A stretch of 64,000 nt of DNA from Pseudomonas tremae (GCF_001401155.1 NZ_LJRO01000200.1:1-64000), one strand, 5' to 3'. Counted from the stretch's first letter, positions 54,392 to 64,000 are shown. Numbers and translations are program-made. The notes: a model not told the origin generated them from the sequence alone.

Positions 54392-56281
54392 ATGCCCAAT
54401 CCAATCCCCCTGAAAGACCACGAGAAAGAGACGCGGCTGGTCAACCAGCGACTGATTGCCTGTGCCGTGCTGGTCGGGCTGCTGGCCACCTGCCTGGTGG
54501 CGAGAATGTACTTCCTGCAGGTCACCGAGTTCGAGTATCACTCGACGATCTCCGAAAACAACCGCGTCCATGTACTGCCGATTCCGCCTGAGCGCGGTTT
54601 GATCTTTGACCGTAATGGCGAAGTGCTGGCCGACAATCGGCCCAGTTTCAATCTGACCCTGACTCGTGAGCGAGCAGGTGACTGGCACAAGGTTATCGAC
54701 GAACTGATGACCCTGCTGGAACTGCCGGATGAAGACCGTATTCTGTTCGACAAAGAGCTGAAACAGGTACGTCATCCATTCGAGCCTGCGACCCTCCTGT
54801 ACGAACTGACCGAAGAGCAGATCGCCACATTGGCAGTCAATCAGTACCTGTTGCCGGGCGTTGATGTCGCGGCACAGTTCGTTCGTCACTACCCGCTGGG
54901 CGCACATTTTGCTCACTCTATCGGTTACGTTGGGCGCATCAACGAAAAGGAAGCGGCGCACCTCGACAACGAGTATCGCGGCACTCAATCCATCGGCAAA
55001 ACCGGGATAGAGCGCTTCTACGAGTCAGAGCTGCACGGTCATGTGGGTTACGAAGAAGTCGAGACCAATGCCCAGGGGCGCGTACTGCGGGTTCTGAAAC
55101 ACACTGACCCGGTGCCCGGCAAGAACATCACCCTGACGCTGGATGCGCATCTTCAGGCTGCTGCGGAGGACGCGCTGGGTGATCGTCGTGGTTCGGTAGT
55201 GGCGCTGGACCCGGAAACAGGCGAGGTGCTGGCGATGGTCAGCAAGCCGAGCTTCGACCCCAATCTGTTCGTGACCGGCATCAGCTTCAAGCAATACGCT
55301 GCATTGCGCGATTCCATCGACCGGCCGCTATTCAACCGCGTGTTGCGCGGTCTGTATGCCCCTGGCTCGACGGTCAAGCCGGAAGTTGCCATTGCCGGCC
55401 TCGACAGCGGTGTGGTCACTGCCTCGACCAAGGTCTTCGACCCTGGGTACTTCCAACTGCCGGACTTCGATCACAAGTACCGCAACTGGAACCATAGCGG
55501 TGATGGCTGGGTAGACATGGACACCGCGATCATGCGGTCCAACGACACGTACTTCTATACCTTGGCGCACAAGCTGGGCATCGACCGACTGCATGACTAC
55601 ATGACCATGTTCGGCATTGGCCAGAAAGTCTCGCTGGACATGTTCGAGGAGGCCGCCGGGCTGATGCCGTCCCGCGAATGGAAGCGCGCAACGCGCCGTC
55701 AGGCCTGGTTCCCCGGCGAGACGGTAATCCTCGGTATAGGTCAGGGCTACATGCAGGTCACGCCATTGCAACTCGCCCAGGCCACTTCGCTGATCGCCAG
55801 CAAGGGCGTCTGGCATCGTCCGCATCTGGCGATGGAAGTCGGCAATGCCGCGCCGGTCGATGAGCATCCCATGCCCAATATCGTGCTGCATGACCCCAAT
55901 GAGTGGAATCAGGTCAACACCGGCATGCAGATGGTGATGCACGATCCGCGCGGTATCGCCCGCGACGCCGCAAAGGGCGCGCAGTACCGGATTGCCGGCA
56001 AGAGCGGTACGGCGCAGGTGGTGGCGATCAAGCAGGGTGAACGTTACAACCGTCTCAAGACCCTTGAGCGTAACCGCGACAACGCCTTGTTCGTCGGTTT
56101 CGCCCCGGCTGACCATCCGAAGATCGTAGTGTCGGTGACCATCGAGAACGGCGAGGCGGGTGGTCGGGTGGCCGGTCCGGTGGTGCGGGAAATTCTCGAC
56201 GCCTGGCTGCTCGACAGCGACGGCAAGCTCAAGCCGCAATACGCAGTGCCCACCAAGGCGACGGGCAACCCGCACGCCTGA
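54392..56281 (+). CDS. mrdA: Penicillin-binding protein 2 (stand-alone copy)
   Basis: A class B PBP of the elongation machinery, a peptidoglycan transpeptidase. The 629-residue protein has one N-terminal membrane segment (about 22-42), a dimerisation/pedestal domain with PPERGLIFDRNGEVLADN, and the transpeptidase domain: STVK (Ser326), SND (Ser383; PBP2 proteins use SxD here) and KSG (Lys537). ATG 54392 is favoured. Unlike the usual arrangement it is not next to rodA, rlpA or mltB, so it may be a second mrdA copy. A strong terminator follows. Confidence 0.92.
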   Translation: MPNPIPLKDHEKETRLVNQRLIACAVLVGLLATCLVARMYFLQVTEFEYHSTISENNRVHVLPIPPERGLIFDRNGEVLADNRPSFNLTLTRERAGDWHKVIDELMTLLELPDEDRILFDKELKQVRHPFEPATLLYELTEEQIATLAVNQYLLPGVDVAAQFVRHYPLGAHFAHSIGYVGRINEKEAAHLDNEYRGTQSIGKTGIERFYESELHGHVGYEEVETNAQGRVLRVLKHTDPVPGKNITLTLDAHLQAAAEDALGDRRGSVVALDPETGEVLAMVSKPSFDPNLFVTGISFKQYAALRDSIDRPLFNRVLRGLYAPGSTVKPEVAIAGLDSGVVTASTKVFDPGYFQLPDFDHKYRNWNHSGDGWVDMDTAIMRSNDTYFYTLAHKLGIDRLHDYMTMFGIGQKVSLDMFEEAAGLMPSREWKRATRRQAWFPGETVILGIGQGYMQVTPLQLAQATSLIASKGVWHRPHLAMEVGNAAPVDEHPMPNIVLHDPNEWNQVNTGMQMVMHDPRGIARDAAKGAQYRIAGKSGTAQVVAIKQGERYNRLKTLERNRDNALFVGFAPADHPKIVVSVTIENGEAGGRVAGPVVREILDAWLLDSDGKLKPQYAVPTKATGNPHA

Positions 56282-56306
56282 GCCGTCTGCCCAGGCAGAC
56301 TGCCTG

Positions 56307-56334
56307 CCTGAGCCCTGAACAGGGCTCAGGTTTT
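56307..56334 (+). terminator. Rho-independent terminator after mrdA
   Basis: CCTGAGCCCTG (56307-56317) is perfectly complementary to CAGGGCTCAGG (56320-56330), followed by TTTT. Confidence 0.88.
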
Positions 56335-56432
56335 CTGAACTGTCGAGATTCCGTCGGGTCGACCACAACAGGCGTGGCAGAGCGCTATGCCTGTTTGTTC
56401 GACCCTTTTATTGCCTCGACAAGGAACCCCTT

Positions 56433-58151
56433 ATGTCCAAGACCATTGCCGATCATTTTGCGCAAACCCTCGCAGCGGCAGGCGTTTCCCACATATGGGG
56501 GGTGTCCGGTGACAGCCTCAACGGCTTGACCGATAGCCTGGAACGCATCGACTCGATTCGCTGGATGCACACCCGCCATGAAGAAGTGGCTGCCTTCGCT
56601 GCAGGCGCTCAAGCGGCGTCCAGCGGTAAGCTGGCGGTTTGCGCGGGCAGCTGCGGACCTGGCAACCTGCATTTGATCAATGGCCTGTATGACTGCCATC
56701 GCAACCGGGTCCCGGTGCTGGCAATTGCCGCGCATATTCCTTCCCCTGAGATAGGCCTGGACTACTTTCAGGAAACCCACCCGCAGGAGCTGTTCAAGGA
56801 GTGCAGCCACTTCGTCGAACTGGTCAGCAACCCCGAGCAGTTTCCGCGTGTGCTGGAACGTGCCATGCGTGCGGCCATCAGCCAGAAGGGCGTGGCAGTC
56901 ATCGTGTTGCCCGGCGACGTGGCGCTCAGCGAGGCTCCGGATGTTGCGGTGAAATGGGTCGCCCCTACGCCGCCGACGGTCGTGCCGGCGGACAACGACT
57001 TGCAGTCTATGGCCGAAATGCTCAACGCCTCCAAGGCTGTGACTTTGCTGTGCGGAGCTGGTTGTGAAGGTGCTCACGAGCAGGTCCTCGCCCTGGCCGA
57101 CAAGCTGGGCGCACCGATCGTCCATGCCCTGCGCGGCAAGCAGCACGTCGAGTACGACAACCCGTTCGATGTCGGCATGACCGGCCTGATCGGATTCAGC
57201 TCCGGCTATCACGCCATGCTGTCCTGCGACACGCTGGTGATTCTCGGCAGCAGCTTGCCTTATCGCAACTTCTATCCGGACAAGGCCGACATCATTCAGA
57301 TCGACCTTGACCCGACCCAGTTGGGCCGCCGCACCCCAGTGACCCTGGGGCTGGTCGGTGGTGTTCGCGAAACTCTGGACGCGTTGCTGCCCAAGCTTAC
57401 TCCCCACGCTGACCGACGCTTCCTGGACAAGGCTCTGAAGCATTATGCCAAGGCGCGTGAGGAGCTGGACGAACTCGCCACGCCGACACCGGATGGCACG
57501 CCGATTCACCCGCAGTACCTTACCCGACTCGTCGACGAGCATGCCGATGCCGACGCCATCTTCACCGTCGACGTGGGGACGCCGACGCTGTGGGCTGCGC
57601 GCTACCTGCACATGAACGGCAAACGCAGCCTGCTCGGCTCGTTCAACCACGGCTCGATGGCCAATGCGCTGCCTCAGGCACTGGGTGCCAAGGCCGAACA
57701 TCCGGACCGGCAGGTCGTCGCCCTGTGTGGTGACGGTGGTTTGTCGATGTTGCTGGGTGATCTGCTGAGCATTCGGCAGTTGAACCTGCCGATCAAACTG
57801 GTGGTGTTCAACAACAGTTCACTGGGCTTCGTCGACATGGAAATGAAGGCCGGCGGTTACGTGCCGCATGGCACTGACCTGCACGAAACCAACTTTGCCG
57901 GTATCGCCCTGGGCGCTGGCATTCTTGGCCTGCGAGTAGAAAATGCCGAAGAACTGCCCGCAGCGTTGCGCAAGGCCTTTGATCACCCCGGCCCGGTGCT
58001 GATCGACGTCGTCACCGCCAAACAGGAGTTGGGCATCCCGCCGAAAATCAAACTGGCGCAGGCCAAGGGCTTCAGTCTGTATATGATGCGCGCGATCATG
58101 AGCGGACGAGGCAGCGAAGTGCTGGAGCTGGCCAAGACCAACCTGCGCTAA
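56433..58151 (+). CDS. poxB: Pyruvate dehydrogenase (ubiquinone) PoxB
   Basis: PoxB is a peripheral membrane flavoenzyme that oxidatively decarboxylates pyruvate to acetate and CO2 and passes electrons to ubiquinone. The 572-residue protein has the three domains of ThDP enzymes: Glu50 in TRHEEVAAF activates the cofactor, a central FAD domain follows, and the ThDP motif [13 protein letters not shown]...FNNSS lies near residue 430. The C-terminus likely forms the membrane-binding tail. AAGGAAC precedes the ATG. Its stop overlaps the convergent GFA gene by 4 bp. Confidence 0.94.
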   Translation: MSKTIADHFAQTLAAAGVSHIWGVSGDSLNGLTDSLERIDSIRWMHTRHEEVAAFAAGAQAASSGKLAVCAGSCGPGNLHLINGLYDCHRNRVPVLAIAAHIPSPEIGLDYFQETHPQELFKECSHFVELVSNPEQFPRVLERAMRAAISQKGVAVIVLPGDVALSEAPDVAVKWVAPTPPTVVPADNDLQSMAEMLNASKAVTLLCGAGCEGAHEQVLALADKLGAPIVHALRGKQHVEYDNPFDVGMTGLIGFSSGYHAMLSCDTLVILGSSLPYRNFYPDKADIIQIDLDPTQLGRRTPVTLGLVGGVRETLDALLPKLTPHADRRFLDKALKHYAKAREELDELATPTPDGTPIHPQYLTRLVDEHADADAIFTVDVGTPTLWAARYLHMNGKRSLLGSFNHGSMANALPQALGAKAEHPDRQVVALCGDGGLSMLLGDLLSIRQLNLPIKLVVFNNSSLGFVDMEMKAGGYVPHGTDLHETNFAGIALGAGILGLRVENAEELPAALRKAFDHPGPVLIDVVTAKQELGIPPKIKLAQAKGFSLYMMRAIMSGRGSEVLELAKTNLR

Positions 58152-58570
58152 TCGCACTCGGGCGCTACATCGGCTGAGCGGTCAGATGGATGATTGACCC
58201 CGTCGCTGGTTTTCACCTGGCCCAGATCGAAAGGGTTCACACCTTCCAGGCAGGCGACGTTATAACCGTATTCATTGGGGTTGGAACGTCGCTGATGGTG
58301 GGTGTAGATCCCGCATCTTCCGCAAAAATAATGCTCGGCGGTGCGTGTGTTGAATTGATACAGCTTCAACACACTCTGCCCATGAATCACCCGAACGCCG
58401 TCTTTCGCCACAGTGGCCACCACAGCACCTCTGCGCCTGCACAGCGAGCAATCACAACGTCGCGGGTCAACAACGCCGTCCGGTAAATCGAGCTCCAGCA
58501 TGATCGCGCCGCAATGGCACGAGGCGCGGTGGACAGGTTTGATGTCGGTAGGGCCGACTTTCTTGATCAT
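58148..58570 (-). CDS. GFA family protein (glutathione-dependent formaldehyde-activating-like)
   Basis: A 140-residue CENP-V/GFA domain protein. The zinc-binding cysteines are present in the order [18 protein letters not shown] and YFCGRCGIY. Family members bind glutathione adducts or are simply zinc proteins; the true substrate is unknown. It overlaps the end of poxB by 4 bp on the other strand. Confidence 0.9.
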   Translation of the reverse strand: MIKKVGPTDIKPVHRASCHCGAIMLELDLPDGVVDPRRCDCSLCRRRGAVVATVAKDGVRVIHGQSVLKLYQFNTRTAEHYFCGRCGIYTHHQRRSNPNEYGYNVACLEGVNPFDLGQVKTSDGVNHPSDRSADVAPECD

Positions 58571-58821
58571 GTCTTTTCCTCTTGTTTGATATTAAATCGC
58601 GCAGTCGTTACTCATTTCATGTTCTCGCAATGGCGTGCTTTAAAATTAAAGCAGACCGGCAGGTAAAGCTTGCTAAATCACGGCCGAAACAAATGGATGG
58701 AGGCAGGACAGGCTACGGCAGGCTAATTATCGAATCATCTCTGGTTATAAAAACGTCAGTGCTTATAAAGCGTTGGGCCACAGTGATTTTTATAGAAAGT
58801 TTGCGAGTCACGAGGTCTGTA

Positions 58822-60783
58822 ATGCTTAGAAATGCTCCTTTGAGTATGAAACTGCTGCTTATTCTAATCTTCCCACTGCTGGGTTTTCTGGCCTTTGCAG
58901 GTCTCTACGTCGCTGACAAAAGCGAGACGCTGGGTGACAACAGTCGCGCGGTTACTGCGACCAGCGTTGCCCGTACGCTGAGTGATGTGGTTACCACATT
59001 GCAGCGCGAACGCGGCGCCAGTGGCGTATTCCTGGGCAGCGGCGGCAAAACCATGCAGGACAAGCTGCGAAGCCTTCGTCAGGAAACCGACAAGGCCATG
59101 GTCGAAATGCGCGCGCAATCTACTGAAGGCCTTTCCGGAACGGAGAACGTGTCGCGTGCGCTGGATGACGTCATCGCACTGCGCCTGAAAGTCGATGCGC
59201 TGGCGATCAACAATACCGAGTCCGGTGCGCGCTTCACCGACATCATCAAAGTCTTGATCGGCTTTACTTACTCTCTCGAAGCCACGATTGAAGACCCGCA
59301 AATACTGCGTGCCCTGAGCTCCCTCAACCAATTCGTTGACATGAAAGAGCGCGCAGGTCGTGAACGTGTATTGCTGGGCCTGGCGTTCAACCAGAACCGT
59401 TTCGACGCGGCACTGTTATCACGCTTCAGTCGCAACCTGGGCGAGTTCTCCGGTTATTACGAAGCCTTTCAGCGTTGGTCCCCTGAAGTGTTCAAAACCA
59501 AATTGAACGCTGTTTTGCAGCAACCTGCTTCGCTGGAAGTCGCGCGTCTGCAGCGTCTGGGTTTTGATACGCCATTGGGCGACCCACTCAATGTAAAACC
59601 GGAAGACTGGTTCAACCTTGCAACGTCGCGTATCGACATGATGGCTCAGGTGGAAACCGAGTTGGGACAGACCGTCGTAAGCCTGGCCTCTGATGCGCGC
59701 AACGAGGCGGAGCGCAGCCTGTATGTGGCCATCGGGACGGTGGTCATGATGCTGATAGTCGTGCTCTGGCTGGCGTCGGTGATCATCCGCAACATCAAGA
59801 TTGCAGTGGTGGACGTGAACCGCACGCTGGTTGCGCTCTCCACCCGCGACCTGACCGCAAGAACGCGTTATACCGGCAAAGACGAGTTTGGCGAGATCTC
59901 ACGCAACCTGGACAACATGGCGCAACAGATCAGCGACGTCATTCGCGAGATCGGCAGCGCCACAGCGCAGGTTGCCACGGCGGCCGAACAGTCTTCGGCC
60001 GTCGCGCTGCAGACCAGCCAGAACGTGGCACAGCAACGTCAGGGCACTGATCAGGTGGCCACTGCTATCAGCCAGATGAGCTCGACGGTCAAGGACGTTG
60101 CACGCAGCACCACCGATGCGTCGGAAATGTCGCAACGGGTCAATGCCAGCACGATGCAGGGCAAGGCCGAAATCGAAAACACCATCAGCCTGATTCAAGG
60201 ACTGTCGCTTCAGGCGCAGCAAACTTCGCAGATCATCGGCGAGCTCAAGGGCGAGAGCAACTCTATCTCCTCGGTCCTCGATGTGATCCGTGGCGTCGCC
60301 GACCAGACCAACCTGCTGGCGCTCAACGCGGCCATTGAGGCTGCACGTGCAGGCGAGCAAGGTCGCGGCTTTGCGGTAGTTGCGGACGAAGTGCGCAACC
60401 TGGCCAAGAAGACCCAAGACTCTACCGTCAGCATCCAGCAGATGATCGCCAACCTGCAATCGGGTTCCGAACGTGCCGCCGCTTCAATGCAGGAGACTCT
60501 GGGCAAAGCGCAGGAGGGCGCCAGCAACGTGGTGCGCGCCGGAGAGCTGCTGGAAGAAATTGCCGAAGGCATCGCCAGCATCAGCGACCGCAATATCCAG
60601 GTGGCCTCGGCCGCCGAGGAGCAAAGCCTGGTTGCCGAAGAAATCCATCGCAATGTCCACGACATCAACGCGCTGGTAATCCAGGTCAGCGCCGGTGCCG
60701 AGCAGACAGCCGTCACCAGCCGCGAACTGGCTCGATTGGCCGAGCAGCAACAAGGGTTGGTGGGGCGCTTCAAGGTGAGCTGA
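58822..60783 (+). CDS. Methyl-accepting chemotaxis protein with NIT sensor domain
   Basis: A 653-residue chemoreceptor. Membrane segment 1 is at about residues 9-29, and a periplasmic NIT (nitrate/nitrite-sensing type) domain covers about 40-285, with the hallmark [16 protein letters not shown] and a later [13 protein letters not shown]. Membrane segment 2 is at about 298-320, then a HAMP domain and the signalling hairpin whose tip reads [20 protein letters not shown] (near 495). ATG 58822 with CGAGGT upstream is favoured; an in-frame start at 58582 lies in an AT-rich leader. No C-terminal CheR-binding pentapeptide is present. The ligand may be nitrate or nitrite by family analogy. Confidence 0.92.
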   Translation: MLRNAPLSMKLLLILIFPLLGFLAFAGLYVADKSETLGDNSRAVTATSVARTLSDVVTTLQRERGASGVFLGSGGKTMQDKLRSLRQETDKAMVEMRAQSTEGLSGTENVSRALDDVIALRLKVDALAINNTESGARFTDIIKVLIGFTYSLEATIEDPQILRALSSLNQFVDMKERAGRERVLLGLAFNQNRFDAALLSRFSRNLGEFSGYYEAFQRWSPEVFKTKLNAVLQQPASLEVARLQRLGFDTPLGDPLNVKPEDWFNLATSRIDMMAQVETELGQTVVSLASDARNEAERSLYVAIGTVVMMLIVVLWLASVIIRNIKIAVVDVNRTLVALSTRDLTARTRYTGKDEFGEISRNLDNMAQQISDVIREIGSATAQVATAAEQSSAVALQTSQNVAQQRQGTDQVATAISQMSSTVKDVARSTTDASEMSQRVNASTMQGKAEIENTISLIQGLSLQAQQTSQIIGELKGESNSISSVLDVIRGVADQTNLLALNAAIEAARAGEQGRGFAVVADEVRNLAKKTQDSTVSIQQMIANLQSGSERAAASMQETLGKAQEGASNVVRAGELLEEIAEGIASISDRNIQVASAAEEQSLVAEEIHRNVHDINALVIQVSAGAEQTAVTSRELARLAEQQQGLVGRFKVS

Positions 60784-60807
60784 TCACCAGGCGTCATGCA
60801 TCTGTAC

Positions 60808-60841
60808 AAAGGCCTGGAAGCGAAAGCTTTCAGGCCTTTTT
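60808..60841. terminator. Rho-independent terminator after the chemoreceptor
   Basis: AAAGGCCTG (60808-60816) pairs with CAGGCCTTT (60831-60839), with GAAAGC inside, followed by TTTTT. Confidence 0.85.
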
Positions 60842-60842
60842 G

Positions 60843-61094
60843 TTATTCGAATTCTGTATCCGTCTGTGACCACTCAGTCAGGATTCTGCGTAACTGCACA
60901 TCCCTCATACAGTTATGTAGTGCTTTAAAATAATCACTACATAATCGTTGACGCATCTCCTTTGCCCTTGCATCATGCAGCTGTCTCCCTGATCGGGAGC
61001 GCTGCAAATAGGTACTGAACGGGCTCGGCAAACCGTCGAGATGTTCCTGGATGTAGGCTGCCCACAAGGCAGATTGATGGAGCTGAACTGGCAT
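60843..61094 (-). CDS. Possible small hypothetical protein (doubtful)
   Basis: An 83-residue reading frame I do not recognise. The composition (WAAYIQEHLDGLPSPFSTYL, then EMRQRLCSDYFKALHN) is protein-like and the frame ends at the shared terminator. However, ATG 61094 has no ribosome binding site. Just upstream in another frame lies MRTFRQLLAIIDDN (from about 61134), which looks like a natural start; a frameshift between the two would make one protein of about 97 residues. It could be a broken gene. Confidence 0.3.
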   Translation of the reverse strand: MPVQLHQSALWAAYIQEHLDGLPSPFSTYLQRSRSGRQLHDARAKEMRQRLCSDYFKALHNCMRDVQLRRILTEWSQTDTEFE

Positions 61095-61352
61095 TGTCGT
61101 CGATAATGGCGAGAAGCTGGCGAAATGTCCTCATGATGTCTGTAACGGATCGATTGATGATCCTGGGCCGGATCTTTGGGTTTCGTGACTTCTTTTCTCT
61201 GCGCTGATGCTGTTGTGTAGCGGCTTTTCATCAGGGCTACCTGCATGTCCTTTAGGGCTGGAATCGTGTTCGACGAGTTTCGTCGATGAACGTCCGGCGC
61301 ATGAACTTGATGCATCAACTATCGAACAGTCTGCGAGCGAAGGAGCGTCACC
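61095..61352. other. Region without a supported gene
   Basis: Between the doubtful minus-strand frame and the gene at 61353 I see no convincing gene. With the doubtful frame left out, the gene-free stretch would run from 60784 to 61352 (569 bp). It holds an imperfect TTCGACGA/TCGTCGATGAA hairpin near 61268-61290 and the promoter of the next gene. Confidence 0.4.
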
Positions 61353-61670
61353 ATGAATATCAACAATCAACCGACTATCGATGAGCTGGCTCGTCTGTTT
61401 GCCGCGCGCAAAGATACGCTGGACAACCACATCGTCTGGATCGCCGATTCAGGTGAAGTGCATGTCGACCCTATGTCGCCGTTCACGCAGGAAAGCGAGT
61501 TTCGCGATGCGCACCCGCACATGCGCACGGCACTGAAGATGTTCCGCCGCGGTCAGGGTTATGTCGGCAAGAAAGCCGCAGCTGACCGCACTTTTATGGA
61601 AAACACATTGCAGGCACTGAAAAGTGAATGGCAGAAGACCCGGCGGCACGCTCATTCTCAGGTGGCGTGA
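61353..61670 (+). CDS. Small conserved-looking hypothetical protein
   Basis: A 105-residue soluble protein with no family I recognise. AAGGAGCG before the ATG is a strong ribosome binding site, and a clear terminator follows the stop, so it is a real single-gene unit. The sequence has an acidic first half (NHIVWIADSGEVHVDPMSPF) and a basic helical C-terminus (KSEWQKTRRHAHSQ). No signal peptide or membrane segment. Confidence 0.78.
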   Translation: MNINNQPTIDELARLFAARKDTLDNHIVWIADSGEVHVDPMSPFTQESEFRDAHPHMRTALKMFRRGQGYVGKKAAADRTFMENTLQALKSEWQKTRRHAHSQVA

Positions 61671-61701
61671 TTTAAAGATGCTTTAAGTCTTGAGCCCTGA
61701 A

Positions 61702-61736
61702 GCCTGTTCCCGATCCTGATCGGGAGCAGGCTTTTT
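61702..61736 (+). terminator. Rho-independent terminator
   Basis: GCCTGTTCCCGATC (61702-61715) pairs with GATCGGGAGCAGGC (61718-61731) with one mismatch/offset in the middle, followed by TTTTT. It ends the gene at 61353-61670. Confidence 0.85.
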
Positions 61737-61884
61737 GGTTTTAAGTACCGAGAAGAACAATTGCCTTATCGGTTGTACAAAGTGATTTTGCTGGTATAGA
61801 TTCCGGCAATGAGTCAGTGCATCTGACTTGTCTCATTCCCAGCCTGCCATCGAAGTTATGGCAGTGCCTATACAGAGGTTGCCG

Positions 61885-62403
61885 ATGCGTGCACCACGGT
61901 GGTTATGGCTGGTTATCCTGCTCAGCGCAAACGCTTCGGCGGACTGGCATGAGGCATTGCCCAATGCTCAAGTGGTAGGCGGCGGTGACCTCAGTCTGTT
62001 CGGCTTTCGTATCTATACCGCCAGGCTTTTGAGCCCCTCCAAACCTTTTGTGGCAGATGCTCCACTGGCCCTTGAACTCACCTACCATCGCGCCATTGAT
62101 CGCGAAGATCTGGTTGATGCCAGCATCGATGAAATAAAGCGCATTTCCGGGCCGACGGTGACTGCCGGGCAACTGAGCGAGTGGCGCGAGCAAATGAATC
62201 AATCATTTGTCGACGTTCAGCCGGGCATGAAGATTACAGGCGTCTATCTGCCTGGGCGCGAGGCGCGTTTCTATGTCGGCGACAAGCTCCAGCATGTCGT
62301 GCCGGACGGCCAGTTTGCCAAGGCGTTCTTTTCCATCTGGCTTGACCCGAAAACCCGTAATCCCGAGCTTCGGGAACAGCTACTGGGCAGCAAAGGTTCA
62401 TGA
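61885..62403 (+). CDS. Chalcone isomerase-like family secreted protein
   Basis: A 172-residue protein with a signal peptide (MRAPRWLWLVILLSANASA) and a chalcone isomerase-like domain: VGGGDLSLFGFRIYTARLL, LELTYHRAIDREDLVDAS and the C-terminal FFSIWLDPKT. Bacterial members are not true chalcone isomerases and probably bind lipid or fatty acid. AGAGG at 6 bp before ATG 61885 supports the start. It is 17 bp from a DUF3833 lipoprotein gene, a common partner in clusters linked to membrane lipid modification. Confidence 0.87.
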   Translation: MRAPRWLWLVILLSANASADWHEALPNAQVVGGGDLSLFGFRIYTARLLSPSKPFVADAPLALELTYHRAIDREDLVDASIDEIKRISGPTVTAGQLSEWREQMNQSFVDVQPGMKITGVYLPGREARFYVGDKLQHVVPDGQFAKAFFSIWLDPKTRNPELREQLLGSKGS

Positions 62404-62420
62404 TCGATTCTGGAGGGCTC

Positions 62421-62954
62421 ATGCTCAGAAAATGGATGTTGATGGTTTGCCTCGGTCTTGGGCTGGGCGGTTGCGGCGGTGTGCCAGTCAGTCACTACAG
62501 CCAGGAGGCGCCCAAACTTGATTTGCGCGAGTACTTCACTGGGCGTGTCGAAGCCTGGGGGATGTTTCAGAAACGCTCAGGTGAAGTCGCCAAGCGCTTT
62601 ACCGTCGTGATCAATGGCCACAGCGAGGGAGAAGTGCTGGTCATGCACGAAGCGTTCAGTTACAGCGACGGCACCAAACAAGTACGGGAATGGCGCTTGC
62701 GTCCCGACGGTCCGGGCCGCTGGAAGGGCACCGCAGGCGACGTGGTCGGTGAGGCGTCCGGCGAAGTGGCAGGCAACAGCTTTCACTGGAATTACGTGCT
62801 CAGACTGCCGGTGGACGGCACTGAATATGACGTCAGTCTGGATGACTGGATGTACCTTATCGATGAGCGGACGCTGGCTAACCGATCGTCGATGACCAAG
62901 CTGGGCGTCGAGGTCGGGCAGATCACGTTGTTCTTTCGCAAGCCCGAGAAGTAA
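62421..62954 (+). CDS. DUF3833 family lipoprotein
   Basis: A 177-residue predicted outer- or inner-membrane lipoprotein with lipobox LGLGGC. LDLREYFTGRVEAWGMFQ, WRLRPDGPGRWKGTAGDVVG and WNYVLRLPVDG are DUF3833 hallmarks. Function unknown. GGAGGG just before ATG 62421 fixes the start. It is the second gene of a pair with the chalcone isomerase-like gene; in many proteobacteria both lie near cyclopropane-fatty-acid synthase genes, which are absent here. Confidence 0.9.
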   Translation: MLRKWMLMVCLGLGLGGCGGVPVSHYSQEAPKLDLREYFTGRVEAWGMFQKRSGEVAKRFTVVINGHSEGEVLVMHEAFSYSDGTKQVREWRLRPDGPGRWKGTAGDVVGEASGEVAGNSFHWNYVLRLPVDGTEYDVSLDDWMYLIDERTLANRSSMTKLGVEVGQITLFFRKPEK

Positions 62955-62955
62955 G

Positions 62956-62978
62956 CAACGCCTTGCCGCAAGGCGTTG
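62956..62978. terminator. Hairpin between convergent genes
   Basis: CAACGCCTTG (62956-62965) pairs perfectly with CAAGGCGTTG (62969-62978) over a 3-base loop. It lies between the convergent DUF3833 and moaA genes and could act on both strands, though T-runs are absent. Confidence 0.55.
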
Positions 62979-62995
62979 TGTGACCTGAACTGCGA

Positions 62996-63994
62996 TCAAC
63001 CGCCAGTCATGTTCATGAAGCGCACTACCTGGACGCCATCGTCGTGAGTGAAGTTGTGGCTCCAGGGCTTCAACTGCATGGCGTCGATGATGGCTTTCTC
63101 AAGTTTTTGCGGCTGACCGGGGTTGGCGCGCAGCACTGACTTCAAGTCCGCCGAGTGTTCATTGCCCAGGCACAGCAGCAAGCGGCCCTCTACGGTAAGC
63201 CGCACACGATTGCAGGTGCCGCAGAAGTTGTGGCTGTGCGGAGAAATGAAACCAATACGAATGTTTGGCGCTTCGGCCAAGCGCCAGTAGCGCGAAGGCC
63301 CCTGAGTCGAATCGGTGGAGGGCACCAGCGTATAACGCTCGGCAATGCGCTCGCGGACCTGATCACTGGAGTAAAAGGATTCGGCGCGACTGTGCTCGCT
63401 GATGACACCCAGGGGCATTTCTTCAATGAACGAAATATCGAGGTTGCGATCAATGGCGAACGCCACCAGATCATTGATCTCGTCGTCGTTGCGCCCGTGC
63501 ATTACCACGCAGTTGAGCTTGGTGTGTACAAAACCGGCGGCGTTGGCAGCGTCGATCCCGGCAATGACCTTGTACAGATCCCCGGTACGGGTCAGTTCGC
63601 GAAAACGTTGCGGGTCCAGGCTGTCCAGGCTGATGTTCAAGCGCGTGACGCCAGCCTTGAACAGTGGCTCGGCGAGTTTATCCAGCTGCGAGCCGTTGGT
63701 GGTCATGCACAGTTCGCGAAGGCCGGGCAGGGCGGCAATACGCTCACAAAGCCCAACCACGCCTGCGCGCACCAAAGGCTCACCACCGGTAAGACGGATT
63801 TTCCGGGTGCCCAGTGCGACGAAGCGCTCAGCTACCTGAAGTATTTCTTCCAGTGACAGAATCTGTTGTCGCGGCAGAAACGTCATCTCTTCGGCCATGC
63901 AGTACACGCAGCGGAAATCGCACCGGTCGGTGACCGACATGCGCAGATAATCGACTTTGCGTGCAAAGCGGTCCATCAAAACCGGTTCTGACAT
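62996..63994 (-). CDS. moaA: GTP 3',8-cyclase MoaA
   Basis: MoaA is the radical-SAM enzyme which, with MoaC, turns GTP into cyclic pyranopterin phosphate, the first step to molybdenum cofactor. The 332-residue protein has the SAM cluster CDFRCVYC (Cys25, Cys29, Cys32), the C-terminal cluster CGTC...C, and the conserved Gly-Gly C-terminus (MTGG) that completes the active site. All key residues are present. Confidence 0.96.
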   Translation of the reverse strand: MSEPVLMDRFARKVDYLRMSVTDRCDFRCVYCMAEEMTFLPRQQILSLEEILQVAERFVALGTRKIRLTGGEPLVRAGVVGLCERIAALPGLRELCMTTNGSQLDKLAEPLFKAGVTRLNISLDSLDPQRFRELTRTGDLYKVIAGIDAANAAGFVHTKLNCVVMHGRNDDEINDLVAFAIDRNLDISFIEEMPLGVISEHSRAESFYSSDQVRERIAERYTLVPSTDSTQGPSRYWRLAEAPNIRIGFISPHSHNFCGTCNRVRLTVEGRLLLCLGNEHSADLKSVLRANPGQPQKLEKAIIDAMQLKPWSHNFTHDDGVQVVRFMNMTGG

Positions 63995-64000
63995 TTCACC

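Noticed and set aside
55538..55546. Altered second motif (SND for SxN) in PBP2
   Set aside because: PBP2 proteins normally have SxD at this place, so the motif is ordinary.
56415..56440. hrp box (GGAACC) before poxB
   Set aside because: GGAACC occurs at about 56422, but no CCAC element lies at the needed 15-16 bp spacing, and it is part of the ribosome binding region.
1..64000. CRISPR array, tRNA or rRNA genes, insertion sequences, integrase or prophage
   Set aside because: No regular repeat-spacer array, tRNA-like cloverleaf, rRNA sequence, transposase or phage gene was recognised on either strand.

Overview
The window reads as a chromosome segment of a GC-rich gammaproteobacterium of the genus Pseudomonas, most likely the P. 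syringae group. This rests on gene content (SfnG, a NIT-type chemoreceptor, a PoxB-type pyruvate dehydrogenase, a QorB/HxlR pair, FolE2 with a gamma-carbonic anhydrase), on many 4-bp ATGA/GTGA gene overlaps, and on REP-like repeats of the Pseudomonas type. No tRNA, rRNA, CRISPR array, insertion sequence, prophage or integrase was seen. The window starts inside phnI and ends just upstream of moaA.

Layout. (1) 1-5931: the core of a C-P lyase operon, phnI(partial)-J-K-L-M-N-P, which breaks carbon-phosphorus bonds and recovers the ribosyl product. (2) 5941-16936: a peptide/amide use island: an amidase-signature enzyme, two M20 metallopeptidases, a complete Dpp/Opp-type ABC importer and a divergent LysR regulator. 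(3) 17007-18588: a zinc-starvation pair, folE2 and a gamma-carbonic anhydrase-like gene, behind a Zur-box-like site. (4) 18645-23539: a membrane acyltransferase-like protein, a small secreted protein, sfnG behind a sigma-54 promoter with an upstream dyad, and a diguanylate cyclase. (5) 23575-28646: an RND efflux pump (membrane fusion protein plus transporter) divergent from a TetR regulator, with two abutting 20-bp operator-like sites between them. (6) 28836-38419: Sco and PCuAC copper chaperones, glutaminase, a DUF1615 lipoprotein, a DUF1810 protein, an orphan ABC exporter, an aldo-keto reductase, and an SDR gene overlapping a GH15 glucoamylase/trehalase-like gene.

(7) 38483-44440 is the most interesting block. 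It is a tight five-gene minus-strand operon: a HAD-UbiA fusion resembling decaprenylphosphoryl-5-phosphoribose synthase, DprE1-like and DprE2-like epimerase subunits, a UPF0104/AglD-like membrane protein and a GT-C/DUF2723-like membrane protein. Together they look like a self-contained pathway that makes a polyprenyl-phosphate-linked pentose (arabinose-type), moves it across the membrane and transfers it to an unknown acceptor.

(8) 44718-54253: two MFS transporters flanking an Nramp-type Mn/Fe transporter, several small hypothetical genes, a LysE exporter converging on an AraC regulator, an RcnB-like protein, and qorB divergent from an HxlR regulator with an inverted repeat between them. (9) 54392-63994: a stand-alone penicillin-binding protein 2, poxB, a GFA-family protein, a NIT-domain chemoreceptor, small hypothetical genes, a chalcone isomerase-like/DUF3833 pair and moaA. 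Assignments are from reading motifs and recalled family sequences; no database search was run.
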